Program-made: the position numbers and the translations under genes
Shown here: positions 18,085 to 27,138 of the stretch, piece by piece
Layout of the letters: every line of letters starts with the position of its first letter
Position numbering within the stretch: the first letter of the stretch is position 1
The notes under the pieces: model-generated
Told to the model about the DNA's origin: nothing
What the model saw: the letters and a program-made list of their open reading frames with translations, nothing else
The model's database searches: none
Origin: Calditerrivibrio nitroreducens DSM 19672
Lineage (GTDB): Bacteria; Chrysiogenota; Deferribacteres; Deferribacterales; Calditerrivibrionaceae
DNA length: 64,000 nucleotides
Direction of reading: 5' to 3'
NCBI RefSeq assembly: GCF_000183405.1
Contig: NC_014758.1
Span: forward strand, 1,839,001-1,903,000

Positions 18085-19218
18085 TCAGGCGTACCGTTTT
18101 ACCATATCAACCACATATTCCACCTCTTCATCCTTCATTCCAGGCCAGATTGGAAGGGAAAGGGACAGTTCAAAAACTCTATTTGCCACCGGGTAATCTG
18201 AATCGTTGTAACCAAAATTATTCCTATAGTATGGATGCTTGTGAACAGGTATAAAATGTACAGATGTACCAACACCTACCTCTTTTAATTTTTCGATGAG
18301 ATGATTTCTATTTTTCACTTTTATGACAAAAAGATGCCATGCAGATATTCTATCATCCTTCACCACCGGCAGTCCAATCCTTTCGTCACCTTTGAAGGCA
18401 TCGATGTACATTTTTGCTATCTTTTCCCTTTCTTTCATCATCCATTCAGCTTTATTAAGTTGAGCAAGACCCAATGCTGCATTTATATCGGTGGAGTTGT
18501 ATTTTAAGCCGTTATCCACCACCTCATAATACCAGCTACCTTTCATGGTATACCTATCCCATGCATCCCTATTTATCCCATGTAGTCTATTAATCTTGAT
18601 AGATTTTAGGTATTCTTCATTATCCGTTGTGATTGCACCACCCTCCCCCATAGCAAGGGTTTTTGTGGCATAAAAACTAAAACATGTGATATCCCCAATA
18701 GTACCCACAGCTTTATCTTTATAAAAGGCGGGGAATGAGTGGGCGGCATCCTCAATAACCTTTAGGTTGTACCTTCTGGCGATATCTAAAATCTCATCCA
18801 TATCACAGGGCTGACCCGCAAAATGTACAGGTATTATGGCTTTCGTTTTATCAGTGATTAAAGCTTCCAGCTTATTCACATCCATAAGCATTGTATCATA
18901 ATCTATATCGCACATAACAGGTTTTGCATTGAAATATGTCACCACCTCTGCCGTAGCTATAAATGTATTTGTGGGTAAAATAACCTCATCACCTGCTTTT
19001 AATCCGATTGATTTTAGTGCAAGATGCAGAGCTGCGGTGCAGGAATTTACAAGTAAAGCCTTAATCTGTTTTGAACTACCCTTATTGATAAAATCAGCAA
19101 ATTTTTTTTCAAACTCCATCACCTTTGGTCCCATGGTGATCCATCCGGATCTTAAAGCATCCACCACCAGATTTATCTCTTCGTCAGTAATATATGCCTT
19201 ATGAAAAGGGATATGCAT
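18085..19218 (-). CDS. DegT/DnrJ/EryC1/StrS-family sugar-nucleotide aminotransferase (ArnB/PseC-like)
   Basis: PLP-dependent aminotransferase acting on a nucleotide-linked keto-sugar. The protein of 377 residues has NSCTAALHLALKSIGL, the DxxxSP-like VIEDAAHSFPA and the internal-aldimine lysine in SFYATKTLAMGEGGA, followed by RLHGINRDAWDRY and HFIPVHKHPYY, features shared with the 4-aminotransferases ArnB and PseC. The start is ATG 19218, placed by the AGGAG at 19226-19230; GTG 19224 is too close to it. Last gene of the polysaccharide cluster. It may be the WbpE-equivalent 3-aminotransferase or a separate 4-aminotransferase; I cannot decide. Confidence 0.88.
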   Translation of the reverse strand: MHIPFHKAYITDEEINLVVDALRSGWITMGPKVMEFEKKFADFINKGSSKQIKALLVNSCTAALHLALKSIGLKAGDEVILPTNTFIATAEVVTYFNAKPVMCDIDYDTMLMDVNKLEALITDKTKAIIPVHFAGQPCDMDEILDIARRYNLKVIEDAAHSFPAFYKDKAVGTIGDITCFSFYATKTLAMGEGGAITTDNEEYLKSIKINRLHGINRDAWDRYTMKGSWYYEVVDNGLKYNSTDINAALGLAQLNKAEWMMKEREKIAKMYIDAFKGDERIGLPVVKDDRISAWHLFVIKVKNRNHLIEKLKEVGVGTSVHFIPVHKHPYYRNNFGYNDSDYPVANRVFELSLSLPIWPGMKDEEVEYVVDMVKRYA

Positions 19219-19238
19219 ATACACACTCCTTAAAATTA

Positions 19239-20324
19239 TTATCTATACTTTATTACAAATTCTGCTATACGTTTAGCCTCTTTTTCATCTATTTTGTCGT
19301 GAGTAGGAAGGTTTATTATACGCTCCGAAATATCCTCCGCAATGGGGCACTCACCTTTTTGATAAAAGACCTTTTCCCATCCAGTCAGATTTGGATGCAG
19401 TGGAGATAAGAACCAATCCCCAAGCTCTATTTTAAATCTCTTTGCTTTTGCAAGTATCCCTTTCTTGTCCCTAACCAATAGAGGAAACCTTAAAAAAATA
19501 ATTTCCGTGTTATCATTCTTCAATTTATCGTATTCATTTAAAAAATATTCTCTGTAGATACTGGTTATCTTTTTTCTATGAGATATGATTTCCTTTTTAT
19601 TTAAAAGTTTTTTGAAAAGTAATCTTTCCTGAGTCAAACCCATTCTTTTTTCAAAATTTTGGGGTTTTTCATATTCCAATTCATCATTGGAAGATGACCC
19701 CACAGTAATACCCAGTGATGATAGTTTACGGTATGAAGACTGGGCTATCCAGAACAATTTTGGCGTGAGAAACTTTTCATAAAGATTGTATTGGGCATCC
19801 AAGAGCAACTCCTCTTTTTTTGACGGTATATTAAAATCTGCATAAACCCTCTCTATACTTGCAATTAAATCTGGGTTATTAATCTGTGCCCAGCCACCTA
19901 ATCCTGTGGTAACTGGCTTTGACCACTGGGAAGAAAAAAAAGCAGCATCACCAAAATTCCCCATTTCCACACCTTTATAGGTGGAACCCAGGCAATGGCA
20001 GGCATCCTCTATGAGAAAAAGATTATATTTCTTACAGACAGTTCTTATTTCATCCATTCTGGCAGGAATTCCAAATGTATGTTGTGCTATTATGGCTTTT
20101 GTTTTATCCGTAATCTTTTCTTCAATCTTGTTCACATCGATGTTATAATCAGATGGGTCAATATCCACATATACAGGCCTTCCACCTGTATAACATATGG
20201 CGTTAGGCACCACTACACAGGTAAAACCCGGTAGTATAACTTCATCCCCCTCTTTTATCCCCATACCTTTTAAAATAGCATATAACGCCACTCTGCCTTT
20301 AAAAAATGTATAAATTGTTGACAT
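19239..20324 (-). CDS. DegT/DnrJ/EryC1/StrS-family aminotransferase, second divergent copy
   Basis: Second PLP-dependent family member, about 361 residues, only distantly similar to its neighbour at 18085. Visible are the GDEVILPGFTCVVVPNAI substrate segment, VYVDIDPSDYNID, the PLP Asp region LIEDACHCLGS and the probable aldimine lysine in SSQWSKPVTTGLGG. A central insertion at about residues 175-235 with little family similarity sets it apart. Start is ATG 20324 with GGGAGG immediately upstream (an upstream TTG is rejected). Whether this is the 3-aminotransferase of the diacetamido-sugar route is open. Confidence 0.83.
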   Translation of the reverse strand: MSTIYTFFKGRVALYAILKGMGIKEGDEVILPGFTCVVVPNAICYTGGRPVYVDIDPSDYNIDVNKIEEKITDKTKAIIAQHTFGIPARMDEIRTVCKKYNLFLIEDACHCLGSTYKGVEMGNFGDAAFFSSQWSKPVTTGLGGWAQINNPDLIASIERVYADFNIPSKKEELLLDAQYNLYEKFLTPKLFWIAQSSYRKLSSLGITVGSSSNDELEYEKPQNFEKRMGLTQERLLFKKLLNKKEIISHRKKITSIYREYFLNEYDKLKNDNTEIIFLRFPLLVRDKKGILAKAKRFKIELGDWFLSPLHPNLTGWEKVFYQKGECPIAEDISERIINLPTHDKIDEKEAKRIAEFVIKYR

Positions 20325-20325
20325 A

Positions 20326-21324
20326 TTACCTCCCAACAAAATACCTGATCAATCCCCAGATGGAACCAAGACCGTAAGATATATGGAGGGTGAAAAAGGA
20401 GAGAACACAGTGTAAAAAATATTTAAACCCTTTACTATTTGCTATCTGATAGCTAAAGTAGATGTTTGCAATAAAATAGGATCCAAGGGTGAGCCAGAAT
20501 AGCATACAAAAAAATCTAATATTACTTAGTAAAAGGGATACCATCAAAGTTAATACAAAGATTGCAGGCACTGTATGTCTTATGGAAAAAGGGATTTTAG
20601 AAAATCTCAAACTATAAAAAACCCAGAACCCATTCCAGAAATTCTGCAGAAAAAGCCCTTTTAACGTGTCTCTTGAAAAATAGGTACTTTTGATTTCCGG
20701 ATTTAGAATAATCCTTCCACCTCCATTTTTGATTCTTAAATTAAGCTCTATATCCTGATTTCTTACGAGACTCTCATTAAAATACCCAAACCGTTCGAAT
20801 ACCCCCCGTTTGTAGCAGCCATAAGGGACTGTATCCACCTCCATCAATCTATCTGTACCTGTCCTAAACAGTGAATTCCCCACCCCAAACCTATTAGACA
20901 ACACATACGAAATAGATTTGGCTAAAATGTTATCTGATGGGGCTATAGTTTCTATTACACCACCCACACAATCCGCACCGGTTGATAGAATGGTTTCTAT
21001 ATTTTTTATCACAAAATTATCAGGTATCTTCGTGTGACTACTTAAAATGATAACATACTCACCACTTGAATTCTTTATCCCAATGTTCAAGGCCACAGGT
21101 GTGATCTTTTTGGGATTATCGGTCACACTTACAAGTAATCTATCCCTGTATGATAGAATTATCTCTTTTGTCCGATCATCACTCATACCATCAATAAATA
21201 GAATCTCCAGCTTCTCTTTTGGATAATCTATCTTTGTAAGTGAATCTAAAAATGCACCGATAAACTTCTCTTCGTTTCTACATGGGATAACCAATGATAC
21301 CTTGGGTAACTGTTTATAGTTCAT
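20326..21324 (-). CDS. Family 2 glycosyltransferase with C-terminal membrane helices
   Basis: GT-A fold sugar transferase of 332 residues. The N-terminus VSLVIPCRNEEKFIGAFLDSL and the acidic FIDGMSDDRT region are typical of GT2; a further acidic pair lies in LVRNQDIELNLRIKNGG. About 230-310 holds two to three hydrophobic helices (IRHTVPAIFVLTLMVSLLLS; FFCMLFWLTLGSYFIAN), so it is membrane bound. It overlaps the upstream GT4 gene by 11 bases. Similar to ExoA-type succinoglycan transferases; donor and acceptor unknown. Confidence 0.88.
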   Translation of the reverse strand: MNYKQLPKVSLVIPCRNEEKFIGAFLDSLTKIDYPKEKLEILFIDGMSDDRTKEIILSYRDRLLVSVTDNPKKITPVALNIGIKNSSGEYVIILSSHTKIPDNFVIKNIETILSTGADCVGGVIETIAPSDNILAKSISYVLSNRFGVGNSLFRTGTDRLMEVDTVPYGCYKRGVFERFGYFNESLVRNQDIELNLRIKNGGGRIILNPEIKSTYFSRDTLKGLFLQNFWNGFWVFYSLRFSKIPFSIRHTVPAIFVLTLMVSLLLSNIRFFCMLFWLTLGSYFIANIYFSYQIANSKGFKYFLHCVLSFFTLHISYGLGSIWGLIRYFVGR

Positions 21325-22357
21325 ATATCACCTTTAAAAAATTGCTAATGTTATTATGCCATAATGCTCTTTTTCTTATGATCTCCTGATTGATTTTAAT
21401 AAAATCATCTATTCTACTCTGGACATAAAATAGCTTATCGATATTACCATCGAAATAGAATCCATTGTAGCCATCCCATACCCATTCCCTATTAGATGGG
21501 ATATTGGAAACAATTGGGATGCATCCAAAAGACATCGCCTCCAGAAGGGAAACAGATGTGGCATCCGAATCTGGAATGGAGATATAAAAACTGCTTTTGG
21601 CATAAATCTCGTCCTGTTTTTCTTTAGAAAGAAAACCTACATATTCCACAGCCGAAGACAGACCGAGACTATTTATCTGATCTAAGATAGTATCCCTTAA
21701 AACTCCATCATTTGCTATTATCAACCTTGCTCTTCTGTCCCTCTCATAGATATTTTTGAAAAATGCAACTATCCTATCAATGTTATAATTCGGCTTTAAC
21801 ATCCTGTTGGAAAAAAATAGTAAAGGCTCCTTACCTGTAACATTTGGGATATTTTCAACCCCGAAAGGGAACGTGAGTACCCTCTTGTTACAGAAATTCA
21901 GTATTTTATCAGTCATAAAATATGAATCTGACGTTATAAGGTCTGAATGTTTTAAAATATACCGCGTAATTTTTCTATACAAAAAATTCCTGTTTGGATT
22001 CACAAGGATATCCGAACCCCAACAGGATGATACAATCTTGTAGTCATACTTCATAAGCTTTTTAACCAATACCGCCATAAAGCCGTTGCTGGTGATATAA
22101 TGGGGGTTTACTATATCCGGATTGATATATCTAATGATGCCGTTTAGCATACCTGCATATTTCAAGACTGAATAATTTCCTCCCGTCTGACTCACCGATA
22201 GATCTGCGGAAAAAGCCTTCTTTTCTCCCAAAAAACTCTTTAATTCATCTGATAGCCTGTTAAATGAGAAGAGATACAGTTCCACCTCTTTTTTTAGTGC
22301 TTTTCCCCATTTTAAGAGGTGCGGACTGTTGCCATCTCCAATTATAAGATATCTCAT
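21314..22357 (-). CDS. Family 4 glycosyltransferase
   Basis: GT-B fold transferase, 347 residues. The N-terminus IGDGNSPHLLKWGKALKK is the familiar GT4 start, NPHYITSNGFMAVLVKK lies in the N-domain, and the C-domain has VEYVGFLSKEKQDEIYAKSSFYISIPDSDATSVSLLEAMSFG spread over about 240-290 (the EAMSFG motif binds nucleotide sugar). Overlaps the next gene upstream by four bases. Probably adds a sugar to the lipid-linked repeat unit. Confidence 0.88.
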   Translation of the reverse strand: MRYLIIGDGNSPHLLKWGKALKKEVELYLFSFNRLSDELKSFLGEKKAFSADLSVSQTGGNYSVLKYAGMLNGIIRYINPDIVNPHYITSNGFMAVLVKKLMKYDYKIVSSCWGSDILVNPNRNFLYRKITRYILKHSDLITSDSYFMTDKILNFCNKRVLTFPFGVENIPNVTGKEPLLFFSNRMLKPNYNIDRIVAFFKNIYERDRRARLIIANDGVLRDTILDQINSLGLSSAVEYVGFLSKEKQDEIYAKSSFYISIPDSDATSVSLLEAMSFGCIPIVSNIPSNREWVWDGYNGFYFDGNIDKLFYVQSRIDDFIKINQEIIRKRALWHNNISNFLKVIYEL

Positions 22358-23565
22358 CTTTTTTCCAGCTCTTTTATTAATCTTTTTTCCAATATTTCCA
22401 CCTGAAAACGTCTGTGGCAGGCTTTTACCAGATCAATATCTGGATTAAACTGTTTTCTATTTTTCCATAAATCATAACATTTGAGGATGCACTTTTTTAT
22501 CCCTTCAATATCGTTGTTATCCGCCACAAATCCAAAATTCCCCTTTTTTATCAAATCTGCCGCCACATCCTCAGGATCCACCAGCGCTAATATAGGTCTT
22601 ACTGCTCCTATGTATTCAAAAAGCTTCCCTGTATAAATCCCTTTTAATTCGGAAGTGGGGTGGATCAAAAGCAGTGTATCTGATTTCCTCATATAGTCGA
22701 TAGATTCCTTATTAGAAACCTTGTCAAAAAAGTGTACCTTTTCTTTCAACAGATCATCCACCGCCGTAGGCTTTGTGACACCCACAAAGTTTATATTTAT
22801 ATCATCGATATACCCCTGTTGCAACAACTCTTTTACACCCTTTAAAAAGTTATCCGGATTTCTTAAACCATAAAATGTGCCCGTATATGTAACAGTCCAT
22901 ACACTATTCACCGGTGGATTATCAAAACAGGGTTCGAAATCGTAACCGTTTCTTACTTCAAAGAAAATCATATCTCTTCTCTTGCTCTTACCTGCAAACT
23001 CCTCCATGATAGGTTTAGATACGGCAGTAATGATGTCAGCTTTGGATAGGATCTCCCCTTCATAATACCCGATCTTTTTTCTATACCTTTCCGGGAAAAA
23101 TATGTTGCTACTCATATGATCCCGCATATCCGCAACCCAGATAATTTTTTTATTTAGATTTTTTAGATATAAAGCAACTATGTGACTGGAAAGAGGTGCA
23201 AATGAGCTTATCACAACATCTATATCAAGTTTATTTTTATTGAGATAATCGATAACAGAACTCCTCCATCCATCGTATTCATCCAGTTGTATAAATAGCA
23301 AGATCCTATTGTAGAGTGCTTTGATATTATGAAAAAAAATGTTAGTCTTTCTATTAAAGGTGGCTTTTTTAAATAAAGACCCATCCGGAATTCTTATGAC
23401 CTTTACCTCATCCATCATCTCTTCAGAATGAAACTTATTTGACCTTGTAATCACTGTAATATTAAAATATTTGAGATATTTACAAAACGCAACCATCCTA
23501 TTTGTGGCCACAGATTCCACCGGGGGGTAAAATGGTGTAATTAACAAAAGATTGTATCTTTTCAT
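22354..23565 (-). CDS. Family 4-type glycosyltransferase
   Basis: 403-residue GT-B type sugar transferase starting LLLITPFYPPVESVATNRM, with WVADMRDHM in the N-domain and a C-domain containing VTYTGTFYGLRNPDNFLKG and GIYTGKLFEYIGAVRPILAL, where the KLFEYIG motif corresponds to the donor-binding EX7E region. Three bases follow the stop of the next upstream gene. Same cluster, product unknown. Confidence 0.86.
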   Translation of the reverse strand: MKRYNLLLITPFYPPVESVATNRMVAFCKYLKYFNITVITRSNKFHSEEMMDEVKVIRIPDGSLFKKATFNRKTNIFFHNIKALYNRILLFIQLDEYDGWRSSVIDYLNKNKLDIDVVISSFAPLSSHIVALYLKNLNKKIIWVADMRDHMSSNIFFPERYRKKIGYYEGEILSKADIITAVSKPIMEEFAGKSKRRDMIFFEVRNGYDFEPCFDNPPVNSVWTVTYTGTFYGLRNPDNFLKGVKELLQQGYIDDININFVGVTKPTAVDDLLKEKVHFFDKVSNKESIDYMRKSDTLLLIHPTSELKGIYTGKLFEYIGAVRPILALVDPEDVAADLIKKGNFGFVADNNDIEGIKKCILKCYDLWKNRKQFNPDIDLVKACHRRFQVEILEKRLIKELEKR

Positions 23566-23568
23566 CTA

Positions 23569-24126
23569 CTATTCCCTTTTACCAATCACTTTAGCCGGAT
23601 TACCCGCAATGATAAGATTATCTTCTACAAAACTTTTTGTCACAACCGAGCCCGCCCCAATAACACAGTTATTACCCACTCTTACACCGGGAAGTATTAC
23701 CACATTAGCGCCAATCCAGACATTATCTCCAAATATCACCGGATCGTTTTTGGTGGGTTTAGTTATATCTTTAAAGTCATGTCCCGACGTTATAATCTTT
23801 ACACCTGGTGCAAAGAGGAAGTTTTTACCACATATGAGACCATTATACGCCTGTATGTAGCAATTACCACTTACGGCAAAGCTGGTCAATGTCACAAGGT
23901 CATAATGTATTTTAATATTCTCAATGTGAGTTACCTTGGATGTAAAATGAACTGAAAAATTTATCTCCGATTGATTTCTGAGTATCCTCTGGAAGAAAAA
24001 GTTTGTGAAATAAAGAGGAAAACCGATCTTCCTCATTAAGAGCAATTTCACCGCAAAACGGTTTATAAACCTGTCTTCCCCTTCCATTTTTAGCAATATC
24101 TCTTTTATCCTACCTTTTATAGACAT
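23569..24126 (-). CDS. Left-handed beta-helix (hexapeptide) O- or N-acetyltransferase
   Basis: 185-residue acyltransferase of the maltose/galactoside acetyltransferase family, likely acetylating a sugar of the surface glycan. Hexapeptide repeats run from about residue 95 (LICGKNFLFAPGVKIITSGHD; VIFGDNVWIGANVVILPGV; VGNNCVIGAGSVVTKSF), ending in the usual NPAKVIG motif. Start is ATG 24126 (MSIKGRIKE) behind AAAGGGG, overlapping the flippase gene by 17 bases; the longer open frame upstream shows no similarity. Confidence 0.85.
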   Translation of the reverse strand: MSIKGRIKEILLKMEGEDRFINRFAVKLLLMRKIGFPLYFTNFFFQRILRNQSEINFSVHFTSKVTHIENIKIHYDLVTLTSFAVSGNCYIQAYNGLICGKNFLFAPGVKIITSGHDFKDITKPTKNDPVIFGDNVWIGANVVILPGVRVGNNCVIGAGSVVTKSFVEDNLIIAGNPAKVIGKRE

Positions 24127-25357
24127 AAAGCCCCTTTGAAAACAGATATGAGATGTAAAGATAAAGGGTATATAACACACAATTGCCCGCTGTGTAAATA
24201 ACAAGTCCTAAAATTACACTGTCAAATTTATACCCTATAAAAAAACCTAAAAAAGTTACAATTATAAAAAGCACCTGCCCGATTAAATTCCAGGCCTGCC
24301 TTTCGGCGATGTAAAAAAGGTAGGTAAGGGGAGAGGCCACAAATCTTGCAAGAAAAGCCAGAATCATAATTTGAGAAAATAACCCTGCCATTTCCCACTG
24401 ACTACCAAAAACATACGAAAAGATAACTTTTCCGTAAAATAGAACTAACAATGTAGGAAAAATCGCAACAAAAAACATAAAGTACATGACCTTTAAAAAC
24501 AGCCTGCTACAATGCCCATACTCCCTAAAATGTTCCACCGCTTTCTGGCGAAAAGCACCCAGAATAGAACCACCTATAAGTGACACCGGAGCCTGCAATA
24601 CCCTCTGCGTAAGGGAGAAATACCCCCCATTGGTTGTCCCAAAAAGAGTGGTGATGAGGATCACCGGTAATTGTTGGAAACCGATATTGAAAAGACCAGC
24701 CCATAAATCAAATTTAGGAAAGTTTATATACCTTTTTGCCATCTCTAAAATCATCCCACTATACTTAAAAATACCACCTATACCCCTATCCAAAAAGATA
24801 ATAGTTGATACAGATGCAACAACTCCAAATATGTTACCAACGATGAGATGAATCGATCTGGGGTTTATAAAACCAAAAGCTATCTGGTAAATTGCTACCA
24901 CCAAAGATTGAATTATCACCACCATCGATATCATCTTGAATCTACCGTATCTATTCAACCTATGGTACAATGTGTTATAAAATCCGATAAACATAACATG
25001 AAAAGAAGCATAAAACAGAAGTTGATTATACCTGACTAACATACCGAAGGACTTCAAGATAATTGCTATTATTAACACAAAACCACCAGCCAATAAAGAG
25101 ATAATGAGAGAAAGGTAAGTGGTGGCATCCGCCTTCTCGTCACCATCTGCTATCATGATTGCCAGTTCATATCTCCCGGTAGCCGCAACGGAGAGGATGG
25201 TAACAATTGATAGATAAAAGGCATACTCGCCAAAATCGTTTGGGGAATACTCTCTGGTGAGTATTGGGGAAATGGCAAGTGTAATCAGTTGGGAAAGGAC
25301 AGAACCTGTAAAGAGGGTCAATACATTCTTAAAAAAGCTACTTTTAAGGCTAAACAT
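24110..25357 (-). CDS. Wzx-type polysaccharide flippase (MOP superfamily)
   Basis: Integral membrane protein of 415 residues with roughly 12 hydrophobic helices, starting FFKNVLTLFTGSVLSQLITLAISPILTREYSP, split over the first 35 residues, a characteristic Wzx/PST start. It is expected to move the lipid-linked oligosaccharide across the inner membrane. Overlaps the upstream epimerase gene by eight bases. No polymerase (Wzy) gene is obvious in the window. Confidence 0.88.
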   Translation of the reverse strand: MFSLKSSFFKNVLTLFTGSVLSQLITLAISPILTREYSPNDFGEYAFYLSIVTILSVAATGRYELAIMIADGDEKADATTYLSLIISLLAGGFVLIIAIILKSFGMLVRYNQLLFYASFHVMFIGFYNTLYHRLNRYGRFKMISMVVIIQSLVVAIYQIAFGFINPRSIHLIVGNIFGVVASVSTIIFLDRGIGGIFKYSGMILEMAKRYINFPKFDLWAGLFNIGFQQLPVILITTLFGTTNGGYFSLTQRVLQAPVSLIGGSILGAFRQKAVEHFREYGHCSRLFLKVMYFMFFVAIFPTLLVLFYGKVIFSYVFGSQWEMAGLFSQIMILAFLARFVASPLTYLFYIAERQAWNLIGQVLFIIVTFLGFFIGYKFDSVILGLVIYTAGNCVLYTLYLYISYLFSKGLYVYKR

Positions 25358-26459
25358 ACGATAATAAGATTTCCACTATTTTATCTGCAGCCCTGCCATC
25401 GCCATATAATTCTTTTTTTAAATTAAAACTTTTATCTTTTATGGTATCGTAAGCATGTAAAATTTTATCCTTATCTGCTCCAGCGAGAAAATTCACGCTA
25501 TTATCCACCAACTCCACCCACTCCGTCTCATCCCTGAGTGTAATACAAAACTTTTTAAAAAAATAAGCCTCCTTCTGTAAACCTCCGCTGTCTGTAAATA
25601 CGACATCAGCTCCATCCAGTAGAGCCAGCATCTCAAAATACCCCACAGGATCGATTAGTTTTATATTTTTTACACTCAAATTAAGGTTATTTAAAATCTT
25701 TTTTGTCCTTGGATGGATGGGCAGAATAATTGTTTTTAAGGAAGCTATCTCCTCCAATGCCAGAAATATATTTTTTAATCTATTTTCATCATCAGTATTT
25801 TCTGCACGGTGGATTGTTGCCAGATGGTACCCACCTTTTTTTACCCCATATTTGGTATAGATTTTATCTTTGTCAGCAACTTTATTATTGTAATAAATAG
25901 CCGTGTCATACATCACATCCCCCACCATATCGATCCTCTGAAGAAGTCCGTTTTTCAACACGTTTGGATAACCCTCTCTTTTTAGGTTTTCCACCGCCTG
26001 GTTGGTGGGGCAAAAGAGTATGTGGCTGATCCTATCAGTCAAGACCCTATTGATTTCCTCCGGCATCAACATATTATAGCTTCTCAAACCTGCCTCCACG
26101 TGGGCAACTTTGATGTGAAGCTTAGCCGCCGCAAGTGCCCCCGCAAGCGTAGTATTTGTGTCACCGTACACCAAAACTATATCAGGCTTCTCTTTCAACA
26201 AGAGATCTTCAACCCTCTCAAGCATCTGCCCTGTCATAGCACCGTGGGATAGCTGATTGATGCCAAGTAGGTAATTCGGTCTTGGTATCTCCATCTCTTC
26301 AAAAAAGATATCACTCATCTTCTCATCGAAATGCTGTCCGGTATGGACTATTACCTCTTCGATATCAAATCCATGTATCTTTTTATTAGAAATGATTCTA
26401 CTAACCGCCGCCGCTTTTATAAACTGCGGACGAGCACCTATTACTGTTAATATCTTCAT
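25350..26459 (-). CDS. UDP-N-acetylglucosamine 2-epimerase family (WecB/WbpI type)
   Basis: Non-hydrolysing UDP-sugar 2-epimerase of 369 residues. Diagnostic stretches are LTVIGARPQFIKAAAVSR, VHTGQHFDEKMSDIFFEEM, VLVYGDTNTTLAGALAA, HVEAGLRSYNMLMPEE, ATIHRAENTD and FTDSGGLQKEAYFFKK. With WbpB- and WbpD-type neighbours it is more likely the WbpI/WlbD-type enzyme converting the diacetamido-glucuronate to the mannuronate form than WecB, but the sequences are alike. Follows the acetyltransferase gene after eight bases. Confidence 0.92.
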   Translation of the reverse strand: MKILTVIGARPQFIKAAAVSRIISNKKIHGFDIEEVIVHTGQHFDEKMSDIFFEEMEIPRPNYLLGINQLSHGAMTGQMLERVEDLLLKEKPDIVLVYGDTNTTLAGALAAAKLHIKVAHVEAGLRSYNMLMPEEINRVLTDRISHILFCPTNQAVENLKREGYPNVLKNGLLQRIDMVGDVMYDTAIYYNNKVADKDKIYTKYGVKKGGYHLATIHRAENTDDENRLKNIFLALEEIASLKTIILPIHPRTKKILNNLNLSVKNIKLIDPVGYFEMLALLDGADVVFTDSGGLQKEAYFFKKFCITLRDETEWVELVDNSVNFLAGADKDKILHAYDTIKDKSFNLKKELYGDGRAADKIVEILLSYV

Positions 26460-26467
26460 CTTTAAAT

Positions 26468-27118
26468 CTATCTCTTTTTCAAATCGTCATAAAAAACTTT
26501 CCCCACGGCAAGTTCTGGCGGTAAAGGTGCATCCTCGTCGATATCAAGACATCTCAAAACTCCAGGTTCCACCTCTTTGTACCTGAGCCCACTTTCGGGA
26601 CAGATCATCACACCGTCCTTATCTGGATTCTTTAATATATGCCCATGCCTGCTCATCCATCCCCTCTGTTTTGCGGGTACCCCCACCATTAGTGCATAAT
26701 CAGGGACATCTTTCACCACCACAGCTCCCGCTGAAATAAATGCGTATCTTCCCACAGTAATACCGCAAACAATGGTGGCATTTGCCCCAATAGTGCAACC
26801 CCTCTTGAGAACCGTTTTTTCATAAAAATTTTTCCGATTAACCTGACTTCTCGGGTTAGTAACGTTTGTAAGGACACAGGAAGGTCCCAAAAAAACATCA
26901 TCTTCAATAATCAGCCCTTCATAAATGGATACATTATTTTGAACTTTTACATTATTACCCACAATTACATTGGGCCCCACCATACAGTTCTGTCCAAATG
27001 AACAGTTTTTACCTATTCTGGTACCTGGTAAAATGTGACAGAAATGCCATATCTTTGTACCATCACCAATCTCCACATTTTCATCCACAAAACTCGAACT
27101 ATGAACAAAGTAGCTCAT
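26468..27118 (-). CDS. WbpD/WlbB-type UDP-amino-sugar N-acetyltransferase
   Basis: 216-residue hexapeptide-repeat acetyltransferase expected to acetylate the 3-amino group of UDP-2-acetamido-3-amino-2,3-dideoxy-glucuronate. The start MSYFVHSSSFVDENVEIGDG and the run of hexapeptides (TRIGKNCSFGQNCMVGPNV; IGANATIVCGITVGRYAF) are as in WbpD, with the family end VVKDVPDYALMVGVPAKQ. The tail after residue 185 holds CPESGLRYKE, a small extension. ATG 27118 is chosen by the AGAGG upstream; GTG 27127 overlaps that site. Confidence 0.88.
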   Translation of the reverse strand: MSYFVHSSSFVDENVEIGDGTKIWHFCHILPGTRIGKNCSFGQNCMVGPNVIVGNNVKVQNNVSIYEGLIIEDDVFLGPSCVLTNVTNPRSQVNRKNFYEKTVLKRGCTIGANATIVCGITVGRYAFISAGAVVVKDVPDYALMVGVPAKQRGWMSRHGHILKNPDKDGVMICPESGLRYKEVEPGVLRCLDIDEDAPLPPELAVGKVFYDDLKKR

Positions 27119-27138
27119 AAAAACCACCTCTTATCCCA

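Noticed and set aside
24127-24204. N-terminal extension of the acetyltransferase gene
   Set aside because: The 26 codons lie in another frame of the flippase gene and show no hexapeptide-family similarity; the good start is 24126.
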